Positions 52,244-59,631 of a stretch of 64,000 nucleotides of DNA are shown piece by piece. The position numbers and the translations under genes were made by a program. Position 1 is the stretch's first letter. The number at the start of each line of letters is the position of its first letter. The DNA lies in the NCBI GenBank assembly GCA_942493075.1, contig OW818681.1, forward strand, positions 1,550,001 through 1,614,000. The letters are read 5' to 3'. The notes under the pieces are model-generated. The model was given only the letters and a program-made list of their open reading frames with translations. It was not told the DNA's origin and did no database searches. The DNA comes from JBBQYD01 sp942493075. GTDB lineage: Bacteria; Verrucomicrobiota; Verrucomicrobiia; Limisphaerales; UBA8199.

Positions 52244-52406
52244 TAGGCCGCGTCTCCCGACGCGGCGGCGGTTGCCGGTGCGGGCGCAGGGTAGCGCGGT
52301 CGTCTCGATTGCGAGTACGCGCACCGTCCCGGTGCGCTTTGCTTGGGGCGAAGAACGAAACAAGTGGCTCCGTCCTGTGAGGTCACCGAGAAGACAGAAG
52401 CTAGAT
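52244..52406 (+). repeat. Long palindromic dispersed repeat, copy A
   Basis: Starts TAGGCCGCGTCTCCCGACGC, includes TAGCGCGGTCGTCTCG, GCGAGTACGCGCACCGTCCC and GGTGCG, then TTGGGGCGAAGAA, and ends GAGGTCACCGAGAAGACAG followed by AAGCTAGATT. Copies B (55356-55504) and C (58435-58571) share this order with ~90% identity. The CCGCGTC/GACGCGG arms and CGCACCG/CGGTGCG arms form hairpins. It has no coding capacity; it looks like a REP/MITE-type element. Confidence 0.8.
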
Positions 52407-52459
52407 TCCTGCATCTCCGAAGACACCGCGCGAGGCTATGCAACGTGACAATGGAACGG

Positions 52460-52490
52460 TTGACCTGGCAGTGCCAAATGGCACCATAAT
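52460..52490 (+). promoter_or_regulatory. Promoter with GTGCCA-AA-TGGCAC operator
   Basis: TTGACC (52460-52465), then the palindrome GTGCCAAATGGCAC (52471-52484) filling the spacer, then CATAAT (52485-52490), 14 bases before ATG 52505. A near-identical arrangement stands before the TacA-like gene at 55615-55641. Confidence 0.65.
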
Positions 52491-52504
52491 AAGATGGAAG
52501 AGGG

Positions 52505-55315
52505 ATGATCAAACTCGTTACAAACATCTCTTCGCCCGAATCCAAGATTGCCCTGTTTCGGTCACTGTTTCGGGGAAGGGAGGATGTCTATCCTGTCCGT
52601 TTTGAAAGCCAGAAGACTGGTCGCAGCGGTTATGCGCCCGCCTGCGCAAACGAGTGGGTGCGCGGACTCTGTGAAAAGCCCCGCGTTAAGTGCTCCGTCT
52701 GTCAGCATCGCAAATTGCTGCCTGTGACGGATGAAGTCATTCGATGCCATCTCTCCGGGAGCGACGAGCGAGGGCGTCCATTTGTCATCGGTGTTTACCC
52801 GATGCTTTTGGATGAGACCTGTTGGTTCCTGGCTCTGGATTTCGATGGGGACCAGTGGCGCAGCGATGTTCAAGCTGTTCTGGAGATTTGTGACAAGCAC
52901 TCGCTTCCAGGTGCTCTCGAACGTTCCCGATCTGGAAATGGCGGCCACATATGGTTCTTCTTCGAAAAGGCGGTTCCCGCCAGGTTGGCTCGAAATCTTG
53001 GTTCGTTGTTTCTGACCGAGGCAATGGAGCGTCGTCCGGAAATCGGATTAAAGTCTTACGATCGGCTGTTCCCGAATCAGGATACTTTGCCTAAGGGTGG
53101 ATTTGGAAACCTGATCGCACTGCCCCTTCAGAAACAACCCAGAGTTAATGGAAACAGCCTCTTTGTAGATGCCGAGTTCAAGCCGGTCCCAGATCAATGG
53201 GGGTTTCTTTCAGCCATCGGACGAATACCTATCGACAAATGCGAGGCTCTGGTGCGCGAGGCGCAGAGCAAAGGCAGGATCACCGGAGTGAGGTCAGTCT
53301 TGGTGCTGGAGGATGACAAAGATGAGCCTTGGACCGCTCCACCCTCGCGCAAGCAAAATGACCCGCCAATAACCGAATCACTGCCTCGTGAGTTGGAGTT
53401 GGTCTTGGGCGACCAGATTTATATAAGCAAGGAATGCCTTCCCCCACAGTTGCGAAACAGGCTATTGAGACTGGCAGCCTTCCAAAATCCAGACTTCTAC
53501 CGTGCTCAATCGATGCGGCTGCCGGTTTATGACAAGCCACGCATAATTGAATGCGGCGAAGACCATCCCAAGCATATTGCCCTGCCTCGCGGCTTGCTGA
53601 GGGACATTGAGGACTTGCTACGGTCGCTAAGCGTGAAAACAGTGTTGCGCGACGAACGTGTTGCAGGCTCGCCTCATCATCTCTCATTCCATGGTGAACT
53701 TCGGCCAGAACAGATCATTGCCGCAAACAGAATGCTCTCTCACGATACCGGCGTGCTGGCAGCTACCACTGCGTTCGGAAAAACTGTGCTGGCTGCGTGG
53801 CTGATCGCGCAGCGTGGGGTGAATACACTCGTCCTGGTTCACCGCCAACAGTTGCTGAATCAGTGGGTGGAGAGATTGTCTCAGTTTTTGGGTGTTCCTC
53901 CCAAGGAAATCGGTCAATTCGGCGCCGGTCGAAAACGGCTTACTGAGAAAATCGACGTGGCTATTATCCAAAGCCTCGTGCGGAAAGGGATCGTTCAGGA
54001 TCTCGTTGGGAATTATGGCCATCTTGTGGTGGACGAATGTCATCATCTTTCAGCCCACAGCTTTGAATTGGTCGCCCGCAAGGCTAAAGCTCGTTTTGTA
54101 ACGGGACTCTCCGCAACTGTGACCCGCAAGGACGGACATCATCCGATCATTTTTATGCAGTGCGGCCCGATCAGGCATCGGGTGAGTGCGAAAGAGCAGG
54201 TGGCTGGACGTCCGTTTGGCCACTACGTTATCGTCCGGCCAACGAGTTTTGCAGCAGTCGAACAAGAGGAGCCAGACTTCCGGTTTCAGTTTCACGCTCT
54301 GTATCAGTCTTTAGTCGTCGATGCTGCTCGAAACCAACTTATCTGCGAAGATGTGCTTCAGGCAGTGCGCGCAGGCCGCAAACCGCTCGTCCTGACGGAA
54401 CGCACTGAGCATCTTGAGCGGTTGGTCAATCTGATTAGCCCCAGCATTTCCCACGTAATCACCCTGAAAGGAGGGATGGGAAAGAAGGAACTGCGCATAG
54501 CTATCGATCAATTGAACACCATTCCGGAGCAGGAGGCTGTTGTGCTGATTGCGACGGGGAAGTTTATTGGGGAGGGTTTTGATCACCCGCGCTTGGATAC
54601 CTTGTTTATTACACTGCCGATTTCCTGGCGAGGAACCATCGCCCAGTATGTCGGGCGCCTGCATCGCTTGCACGAGCACAAACGTGAGATTCGGGTTTAC
54701 GACTACGCCGATCTGAACATTCCCATGCTCGCCAGGATGTTCGATCGCCGCTGCGCGGGTTACGAGTCCTTGGGCTATGAAATTCAGTTGCCTGGCAGCG
54801 CCGTCCCGGGGTGGCCGGCTGAAGTCCCCTTGCCAATCGCACCTGAATGGAAGCGGGATTATGCTGCCAGTGTTCGCAGGCTTATCCTGGACGGAGTGGA
54901 TGTTCCCTTGGCTGATCTTTTCACGCATGCCGCTTCCCAGTTCATTCCAACTCCTGAAGGCTATGCGCATGCCCGCAGTGCGGCGGAGGCCTTTCTTTTT
55001 CGTCGATTGCAGACCCTCCCGCTGACGGTTGGGCGGTTTCGATTAAACGCTCGGCTTCCGCTTCAGTTTGATGATCGGGGGGAAATGGAGATCGACCTCC
55101 TGGATGCCGAAGCCCGAGTGGCCATCGAATTGGATGGTTCGCAACATTTGAACGATCCTGAGGCCTACAGGAGGGACCGGCGGAAGGATTTTCTGCTGCA
55201 GGAGAATGGCTACCTTGTCTTACGCTTTCTCACGGAAGATGTCGCCAAACGTTTGAGCATAGTGCTGGACTGCATCTTGCATGCACTTGCTGGCCGGATC
55301 AGGGAAAAAGACTGA
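52505..55315 (+). CDS. Primase-SF2 helicase-nuclease fusion (TOTE conflict-system-like)
   Basis: 936 residues. Domain 1 (about 1-260) is an archaeo-eukaryotic-primase-like domain of the TOTE type: CxxC (C63, C66), LALDFDGD at 110-116, SRSGNGGHIWFFF near 141-153 and FGNLIALPLQ near 200. Domain 2 (about 390-760) is an SF2 helicase: Walker A-like TTAFGKT near 420, VVDECHHL near 508, GLSAT, and QYVGRLHRLHEHK as motif VI. Domain 3 (about 855-936) is a DUF559/Vsr-like PD-(D/E)xK nuclease: EIDLLDAEARVAIELDGSQH, then RRDRRKDFLL and GYLVLRF. Such architectures are thought to act in defence against invading DNA. ATG 52505 is preceded by AGAGGG. It carries a palindromic operator and is flanked by repeat copies A and B. 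Confidence 0.85.
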   Translation: MIKLVTNISSPESKIALFRSLFRGREDVYPVRFESQKTGRSGYAPACANEWVRGLCEKPRVKCSVCQHRKLLPVTDEVIRCHLSGSDERGRPFVIGVYPMLLDETCWFLALDFDGDQWRSDVQAVLEICDKHSLPGALERSRSGNGGHIWFFFEKAVPARLARNLGSLFLTEAMERRPEIGLKSYDRLFPNQDTLPKGGFGNLIALPLQKQPRVNGNSLFVDAEFKPVPDQWGFLSAIGRIPIDKCEALVREAQSKGRITGVRSVLVLEDDKDEPWTAPPSRKQNDPPITESLPRELELVLGDQIYISKECLPPQLRNRLLRLAAFQNPDFYRAQSMRLPVYDKPRIIECGEDHPKHIALPRGLLRDIEDLLRSLSVKTVLRDERVAGSPHHLSFHGELRPEQIIAANRMLSHDTGVLAATTAFGKTVLAAWLIAQRGVNTLVLVHRQQLLNQWVERLSQFLGVPPKEIGQFGAGRKRLTEKIDVAIIQSLVRKGIVQDLVGNYGHLVVDECHHLSAHSFELVARKAKARFVTGLSATVTRKDGHHPIIFMQCGPIRHRVSAKEQVAGRPFGHYVIVRPTSFAAVEQEEPDFRFQFHALYQSLVVDAARNQLICEDVLQAVRAGRKPLVLTERTEHLERLVNLISPSISHVITLKGGMGKKELRIAIDQLNTIPEQEAVVLIATGKFIGEGFDHPRLDTLFITLPISWRGTIAQYVGRLHRLHEHKREIRVYDYADLNIPMLARMFDRRCAGYESLGYEIQLPGSAVPGWPAEVPLPIAPEWKRDYAASVRRLILDGVDVPLADLFTHAASQFIPTPEGYAHARSAAEAFLFRRLQTLPLTVGRFRLNARLPLQFDDRGEMEIDLLDAEARVAIELDGSQHLNDPEAYRRDRRKDFLLQENGYLVLRFLTEDVAKRLSIVLDCILHALAGRIREKD

Positions 55316-55355
55316 TCAAAGCAGACCTTGGGCATCGGACATCAACCTGGCGTTG

Positions 55356-55504
55356 GAGGCCGCGTCTCCCGACGCGGCGGCACCTGTGTAGCGCGGTCGT
55401 CTCGACTGCGAGTACGCGCACCGTCCCGGTGCGGGTTGCTTGGGGCGAAGAATGAAACAAGCGGCCCAGCCCGGTGAGGTCACCGAGAAGACAGAAGCTG
55501 GATT
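55356..55504 (+). repeat. Long palindromic dispersed repeat, copy B
   Basis: Same order as copy A (AGGCCGCGTCTCCCGACGCGG ... GAGAAGACAGAAGCTGGATT), shorter by about 14 bases after the first hairpin (GGCACCTGTGTAGCGCGG). It starts 40 bases after the primase-helicase stop. Confidence 0.8.
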
Positions 55505-55614
55505 GCACGCGGAGGCGCGGTGTCCTCTTCGGCGGTCCTCCCGGCCGCCCTGATACGTATGCCAACGCCGTTGTGACGGAAGATCTGCGTTCGAGACGAG
55601 ATTTACCGACCCAA

Positions 55615-55641
55615 TTGACACCCCGGTGCCAAAATGGCACC
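55615..55641 (+). promoter_or_regulatory. -35 and GGTGCCA-AAA-TGGCACC operator of the TacA-like gene
   Basis: TTGACA (55615-55620) and a 7-bp inverted repeat GGTGCCA/TGGCACC (55625-55641), 9 bases before ATG 55651. Antitoxins of the ribbon-helix-helix type usually bind such a site to repress their own operon. The -10 element is weak (TTAAAC). Confidence 0.7.
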
Positions 55642-55650
55642 TTAAACGAT

Positions 55651-55935
55651 ATGGAACCTGTATTGGACGGGCCTCGCAAGCGGATTACAGCGCGTGTTTC
55701 GGTGAACGTCCGGACAACTTTGGAACAGGCGGCAGAGCTGTTGGGGGCCACAGTGAACCAGTTTGTGGTGCAGACGGCCTACCAGGAAGCGCAACGGATT
55801 CTTGAACGTGAGTCTGTGATTAGGCTGTCTCAGAGTGATGCCCGCAAGATCCTCGGGCTGCTCGACTCACCTCCAAAGCCCAACAAGGCGCTAAAGAATG
55901 CAGTAAAAGCCTTCAAAGGCTCCATCCGTGCATAA
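55651..55935 (+). CDS. DUF1778/TacA-type ribbon-helix-helix antitoxin
   Basis: 94 residues from ATG 55651. RITARVSVNVRTTLEQAAELLGATVNQFVVQTAYQEA is the RHH DNA-binding part (shown as one motif: RITARVSVNVRTTLEQAAEL then GATVNQFVVQTA), followed by the LSQSDARKILGLLDSPPKPNK toxin-binding tail. It neutralises the acetyltransferase encoded by the overlapping next gene and should repress the shared promoter. The operator palindrome lies 9 bases upstream. Confidence 0.9.
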   Translation: MEPVLDGPRKRITARVSVNVRTTLEQAAELLGATVNQFVVQTAYQEAQRILERESVIRLSQSDARKILGLLDSPPKPNKALKNAVKAFKGSIRA

Positions 55936-56437
55936 GATCGAACCGCTCTCAAAGGTCCACGACCGGGACGCCTTCGATTGCGGGAGTGAGCCGCTGAATC
56001 TGTTCCTCAAGCAAACGGCACGGCAACATGCAAGCCGGGGCATTTCGCGCACCTTCGTTCTGGTTGATGAAGAAGCTGCGGACCCGAAGCCAATTCTCGG
56101 CTTTTTCGCGCTAAACCTGTGCCAGATCCAATCGGAGTCGCTTCCGCTGGTGGAGGGGAGGAACTTGCCGCGCAGCGTCGCCGGGGTGCGGTTGGGGCGT
56201 CTGGCGGTCTCCAAAGGCCACCACGGACGCGGTTTCGGGAAGATCCTGCTGGTTGCGGCGATGAAGAAGTTCCTCGAAATCTTCAGCATGGCCGGTGGTA
56301 TCGGTCTGTTTGTCGATGCGAAAGATCACGACGCGAAAGCGTTCTACGAGCATTTTGGTTTTGTTCCTCTGCCTTCAAACGAGTTGCAGCTTTTCCTGCC
56401 AGTAGCAACTATCCAGGAGGCATTAGCTCGGAGGTAG
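55928..56437 (+). CDS. TacT-type GNAT acetyltransferase toxin
   Basis: 169 residues from GTG 55928, overlapping the antitoxin by 8 bases. EPLSKVHDRDAFDCGSEPLNLFLKQTARQ is the N-terminal signature of TacT/AtaT-type toxins; RLGRLAVSKGHHGRGFGKILL is the acetyl-CoA loop, and DAKAFYEHFGFVPLPSNELQLFLPV the C-terminal core. These enzymes acetylate the amino group of charged tRNAs and stop translation. The catalytic Tyr in FYEHFGF is present, so the toxin looks intact. Confidence 0.9.
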   Translation: MHKIEPLSKVHDRDAFDCGSEPLNLFLKQTARQHASRGISRTFVLVDEEAADPKPILGFFALNLCQIQSESLPLVEGRNLPRSVAGVRLGRLAVSKGHHGRGFGKILLVAAMKKFLEIFSMAGGIGLFVDAKDHDAKAFYEHFGFVPLPSNELQLFLPVATIQEALARR

Positions 56438-56542
56438 CTTAGCCCGAAGGGTTGACGAGTTATTGCGCCGTTGGCGCGTGGTTTGGTGGTGTTTGCCGCA
56501 CGATTGTCCGGGCACGGAGATTTGTTGCATGCGCTCCTCCTG

Positions 56543-58434
56543 ATAGGGGTAGGGAGAGCGGATGTCCGCTCCCCCTCCCTCCGAACCGTACAGGCGGTTT
56601 GCCCGCATACGGCTCTCCAGTCGGCAGTTTCTATGATTGATGATTTGGTTGATGCTCTCCAGCCAGCCGCCAGAGGCCCAACTTATCAAAGTGGAGGTTT
56701 GGCCATCGTCTGTTTACGTTTCCATTGGGTTTGCCTCGCTTGCCTCGTCTCTTGAGAAGAAGTTGCCGCAGCCGTCGCCGAACCATCTTGTCGAGTTCTT
56801 CGTGTACATTGCGCACACCATGATCAAAATACCCTCGCCAGCCTTTAAGCCGCCGGTTCAGGTTCTGGATGATTTGACTCATGCTCTGTCCACTGGTCCG
56901 TGGCGTTAGCTGGCGGATTGTCTCTTTGAGTTTGGTTTGGCTCTTTTCGCGCGGCCATTGATAGCCTCGTTCGAAGTGCCAGCCAAGGAACTCAAACCCG
57001 CCTCGTTGGGTTGCGTCCACTATCCGGGTCTTTTCCGGGTGGAGCCGCAGTCCGGCTTGCATCACCCATTGCTTTACCGTTTCGAGGGCCTCTTGGGCCT
57101 CTGCGCGGCTGCGGCATTGGATGACGAAGTCATCGGCATAGCGGGTCATCCGGTATCCCTTCTGGGCCATCTGATGGTCCAGCGGGTTGAGATAAATATT
57201 GGCAAGCAAGGGACTGAGCACGCCTCCTTGCGGTGTCCCTTGTTCGGTGGGTTGCCAGCCTTTCATCTCTTCCATCACTCCCGCCTTGAGGCTTTGCTCG
57301 ATGAGCCGCAGCACGCGCCGGTCGCTTACCCTTTGGCTCACCATCTTGAGCAAGGCTTCCTGTGGAATCGAATCGAAGTAACCTTTTAAATCGGCGTCTA
57401 CAATCCAAGTGTAGCCGCCCTGCAAAAGCCCTTCAACCCGCGCCACTGCCTGCTGCGCCTTGTGTCCGGGCCGAAAACCGTAAGAGTGCTCCGCAAACTC
57501 ACGCTCGAAGATAGGTTCGAGCACTCGCTGCATTGCGCCTTCCACGATTCGGTCCCTTACACACGGTATTCCCAACGGCCTCTTCTCTTTTGTTCCCGGC
57601 TTGTCTATCCAGACCCGCCGGGCAGGCTGGCGCTCGTAGCTGTCCGAGCGCAGTTCCTGGTGCAAGCGTTTGAGTTCCTGCTCCCGATGAGCTTGGAACG
57701 CAGCAACGCTCTGCCGGTCCACTCCTGCTGCTCCGCGCTTTGCCGCTACGGCCAGCCACGAACTCATCAGGTTGCTTTCCGACCATACCTTATCCATCAG
57801 ACTGTACCATCGGCCTCCCTTGATCCCTTGTTCCAAGGCCATCAACATGCGGTCGGTCCAGACCGAACGTTCCACCCACTTCCATCGAAGTGCGATCTCT
57901 CCGGCAGGCATAGTGGCCTTTGGGACCACACTCGTGCCGGTTTGCTTTTGGCTTTCGTTGTTCTGTACCATTCCTGCATCTGCCTTCCTGCGTCCCTTGG
58001 CTCCACGGCGTTATGTTGCACCGCTTCATCGCTACTACGGACGCTCTGACCTGTGCCGGGCGGGATCTCGGCCAATAGAGGCCTTCTTCCCGTGCTGCCC
58101 CGGCAGGGTTCCCTGCTTCATGCATGCAACCTTCTGACCATTCCGTCCCCACCCACTTCCCGTGTCCAACCAGGCTTTTCAGATGTTCACTATTCAGCGC
58201 TGGCATTTATCTATGGCTGCGGGTAACTCAATCCCGCTTGGGGCTTCGCTCATGCCTAGCAGGCTCGCCCAGCACGGTCAGCCGTATCGGGTTCGTTATC
58301 CTACGGACTGGTCATTCACCTTCCGTTGCTCCCCACACGGGAATCTCTCCCGCGCAGTCCCTTCGGTTACCGGGGGTGAACTTCTCCCGGAGGCGGACTT
58401 TCACCACCTTGTTTGCACCCACTCGCAGGCGCAC
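56543..58434 (-). mobile_element. Complete group II intron (IIC-like) with maturase
   Basis: On the minus strand it starts at 58434 with GTGCGCCTGCGAGTGGGTGC and ends at 56543 with ...CCCTACCCCTAT, about 1.89 kb. Domain V is visible near the 3' end (GAGCCGTATGCGGG ... GTACGGTTCGGAGGG) and domain VI follows (GGGGGAGCGG ... CCGCTCTCCC). The 5' exon is GACGCGGCCTA, i.e. the end of the CCGCG hairpin of repeat copy C; joining the exons gives GGCCTA-CAGGAGG, which matches GGCCTACAGGG and GGCCTACAGAGG beside the repeat fragments at 39231 and 39457. Insertion just beyond a hairpin is the habit of IIC introns. Confidence 0.85.
56631..57971 (-). CDS. ltrA: Group II intron reverse transcriptase/maturase
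   Basis: 446 residues. RT blocks: GAAGVDRQSVAAF, RRVWIDKPGTKEKRPLGIPCVRDRIVE (in part), YGFRPGHKAQQAV, DADLKGYFDSI, QGTPQGGVLSPLLANIYL, the catalytic YADDFVI, and GFEFLGWHFER. The maturase (X) domain follows with LTPRTSGQSMSQIIQNLNRRLKGWRGYF. There is no HNH endonuclease domain after it, as in class C introns. It splices and mobilises the surrounding RNA. The gene lies inside domain IV of the intron. Confidence 0.93.
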   Translation of the reverse strand: MVQNNESQKQTGTSVVPKATMPAGEIALRWKWVERSVWTDRMLMALEQGIKGGRWYSLMDKVWSESNLMSSWLAVAAKRGAAGVDRQSVAAFQAHREQELKRLHQELRSDSYERQPARRVWIDKPGTKEKRPLGIPCVRDRIVEGAMQRVLEPIFEREFAEHSYGFRPGHKAQQAVARVEGLLQGGYTWIVDADLKGYFDSIPQEALLKMVSQRVSDRRVLRLIEQSLKAGVMEEMKGWQPTEQGTPQGGVLSPLLANIYLNPLDHQMAQKGYRMTRYADDFVIQCRSRAEAQEALETVKQWVMQAGLRLHPEKTRIVDATQRGGFEFLGWHFERGYQWPREKSQTKLKETIRQLTPRTSGQSMSQIIQNLNRRLKGWRGYFDHGVRNVHEELDKMVRRRLRQLLLKRRGKRGKPNGNVNRRWPNLHFDKLGLWRLAGEHQPNHQS

Positions 58435-58571
58435 TAGGCCGCGTCTCCCGACGCGGCGGCGCCTGCCGGTGCGGGCACCTGTGTAGCGCGGTCGTCTCGA
58501 CTGCGAGTACGCGCACCGTCCCGGTGCGCTTTGCCTGGGGCGAAGAATGAAATAAGCGGCCCTGCCCGGTG
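58435..58571 (+). repeat. Long palindromic dispersed repeat, copy C (intron insertion site)
   Basis: TAGGCCGCGTCTCCCGACGCGG through CACCTGTGTAGCGCGGTCGT to GGGGCGAAGAATGAAATAAG. Its first base is directly adjacent to the intron 5' end at 58434; the final GAGGTCACC segment is missing. Confidence 0.8.
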
Positions 58572-58607
58572 ATGCGAATCGCACACCCCGCAAGAGGGCT
58601 GCGGGCT

Positions 58608-59222
58608 TCACTCTTTGGTTTTCTCTTTGAAGAACACGAGGACGCCTTCGGTGATATCTGGCACCTCGCCGGCCGACCGATAAAGGACTTTGCCGGCCGT
58701 ATCGACCACCAGATCATACCGATTCCCTACATATTCAGTTATCAATCGGTCAGTGGAGTATTGGCCACGGTAATCCGCCGCCTGGCGACTTCGGCGTTCC
58801 AATATTTCGGCTAGGGGTACTTTAGCCGCCGCGACTTTTCGGGACAGAGTCTCGATATCCATCCCAGCCGCTGGGTCTTCAGTTATGCCGATTCTCTGTG
58901 GAATCCTCAGCCCTCTGGACTCCATCTGCTTTCGCATCAATTCGGATTGCAGCACCTCGTACTTGCGAATCGTCTCCTCCACCTCAGGCGAAAGTTGCTC
59001 AGCCTTCTTGACCTCCTCCATTCTTTCATTGTTCCACTGAAAGATGGCCGTATCAATCTCGCTTTTGTTAGCGAATGCCCAGCGCACAGTGGCGGCCCGT
59101 CCGCTTGCCAGCTCGCTCCTGATACCTTTGAGCTCGGCCAACATCTCGGGTGTGTACTCGGTCTTTTGACCACAGCTAACTAGAACTGAACAAGCTGCTG
59201 CTAATAATATATACGGTTTCAT
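58608..59222 (-). CDS. Lipoprotein of unknown function
   Basis: 204 residues from the ATG at 59222. MKPYILLAAACSVLVSCGQK has a lipobox (LVSC). A helical charged middle (WNNERMEEVKKAEQLSPEVEETIRKYEVLQSELMRKQMES, in part) leads to a C-terminal part YVGNRYDLVVDTAGKVLYRS and ITEGVLVFFKEK. The frame extends to 59441 without a signal. I do not recognise the family. A degenerate copy of its last codons seems to lie near 62530-62590. Confidence 0.6.
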   Translation of the reverse strand: MKPYILLAAACSVLVSCGQKTEYTPEMLAELKGIRSELASGRAATVRWAFANKSEIDTAIFQWNNERMEEVKKAEQLSPEVEETIRKYEVLQSELMRKQMESRGLRIPQRIGITEDPAAGMDIETLSRKVAAAKVPLAEILERRSRQAADYRGQYSTDRLITEYVGNRYDLVVDTAGKVLYRSAGEVPDITEGVLVFFKEKTKE

Positions 59223-59631
59223 ATCTGCTGGCCTACGGTTGCTTCGGGTTCTCACGCCGTGATGAAGATCCGCTCCCAGAGTGAGACCGAGGTGTTGCAT
59301 GGTTTTCTGGCACTTTAGAGCACCCAACCTGAACGTCAAGCGTTGAATCGCGCCTTTGCACATTCGTAGCCAGGCGGCGGGAAAGTGATGATATTTGCTC
59401 TTTTTTCGCTTAGGCGTGGATGCAGTGCTCAACGAGGCCAACTAGTGCGGATTCATGCAGAAGATGGCCGGTAAGCGACCATCGTGCCAAATTTTTGGGG
59501 AGTCACTAGGTTTCAGACGCGTGTCCGGGCCAAGGGGTACACAGGTCGATCAGCAACCCTCAACCCAGTTCTTGCCGATATGCCAGATAGGCCCGGATTG
59601 TGGGTTTGAGTTCGACCTGGCATATTCCAGG
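59223..59631. other. Intergenic region, no gene seen
   Basis: About 410 bases between the lipoprotein start and the SEC-C/TPR stop. I see no repeat copy, promoter or convincing frame. Confidence 0.4.

Larger units (their letters stand above)
51740..52504. other. Intergenic control region before the primase-helicase gene
   Basis: About 765 bases. It holds an exact 17-bp palindrome AGGTGTCA-T-TGACACCT (52076-52092), further GGTGTCA half-sites (52128-52134 direct, 52169-52175 inverted), the first complete long palindromic repeat (52244-52406), and the palindromic promoter element at 52460-52490. A short frame at 51796-52044 is not convincing. Confidence 0.7.

Noticed and set aside
57462..58049. 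195-residue open frame on the + strand
   Set aside because: Antisense to the intron maturase and ribozyme domains; not a gene.
57790..58206. 138-residue open frame on the - strand
   Set aside because: Lies in the group II intron RNA between its 5' end and the maturase; the low-complexity translation reflects ribozyme sequence.
52244..58571. Possible CRISPR array formed by the three repeat copies
   Set aside because: Copies are ~150 bases long and kilobases apart, with genes between them; there are no regular spacers and no cas genes.
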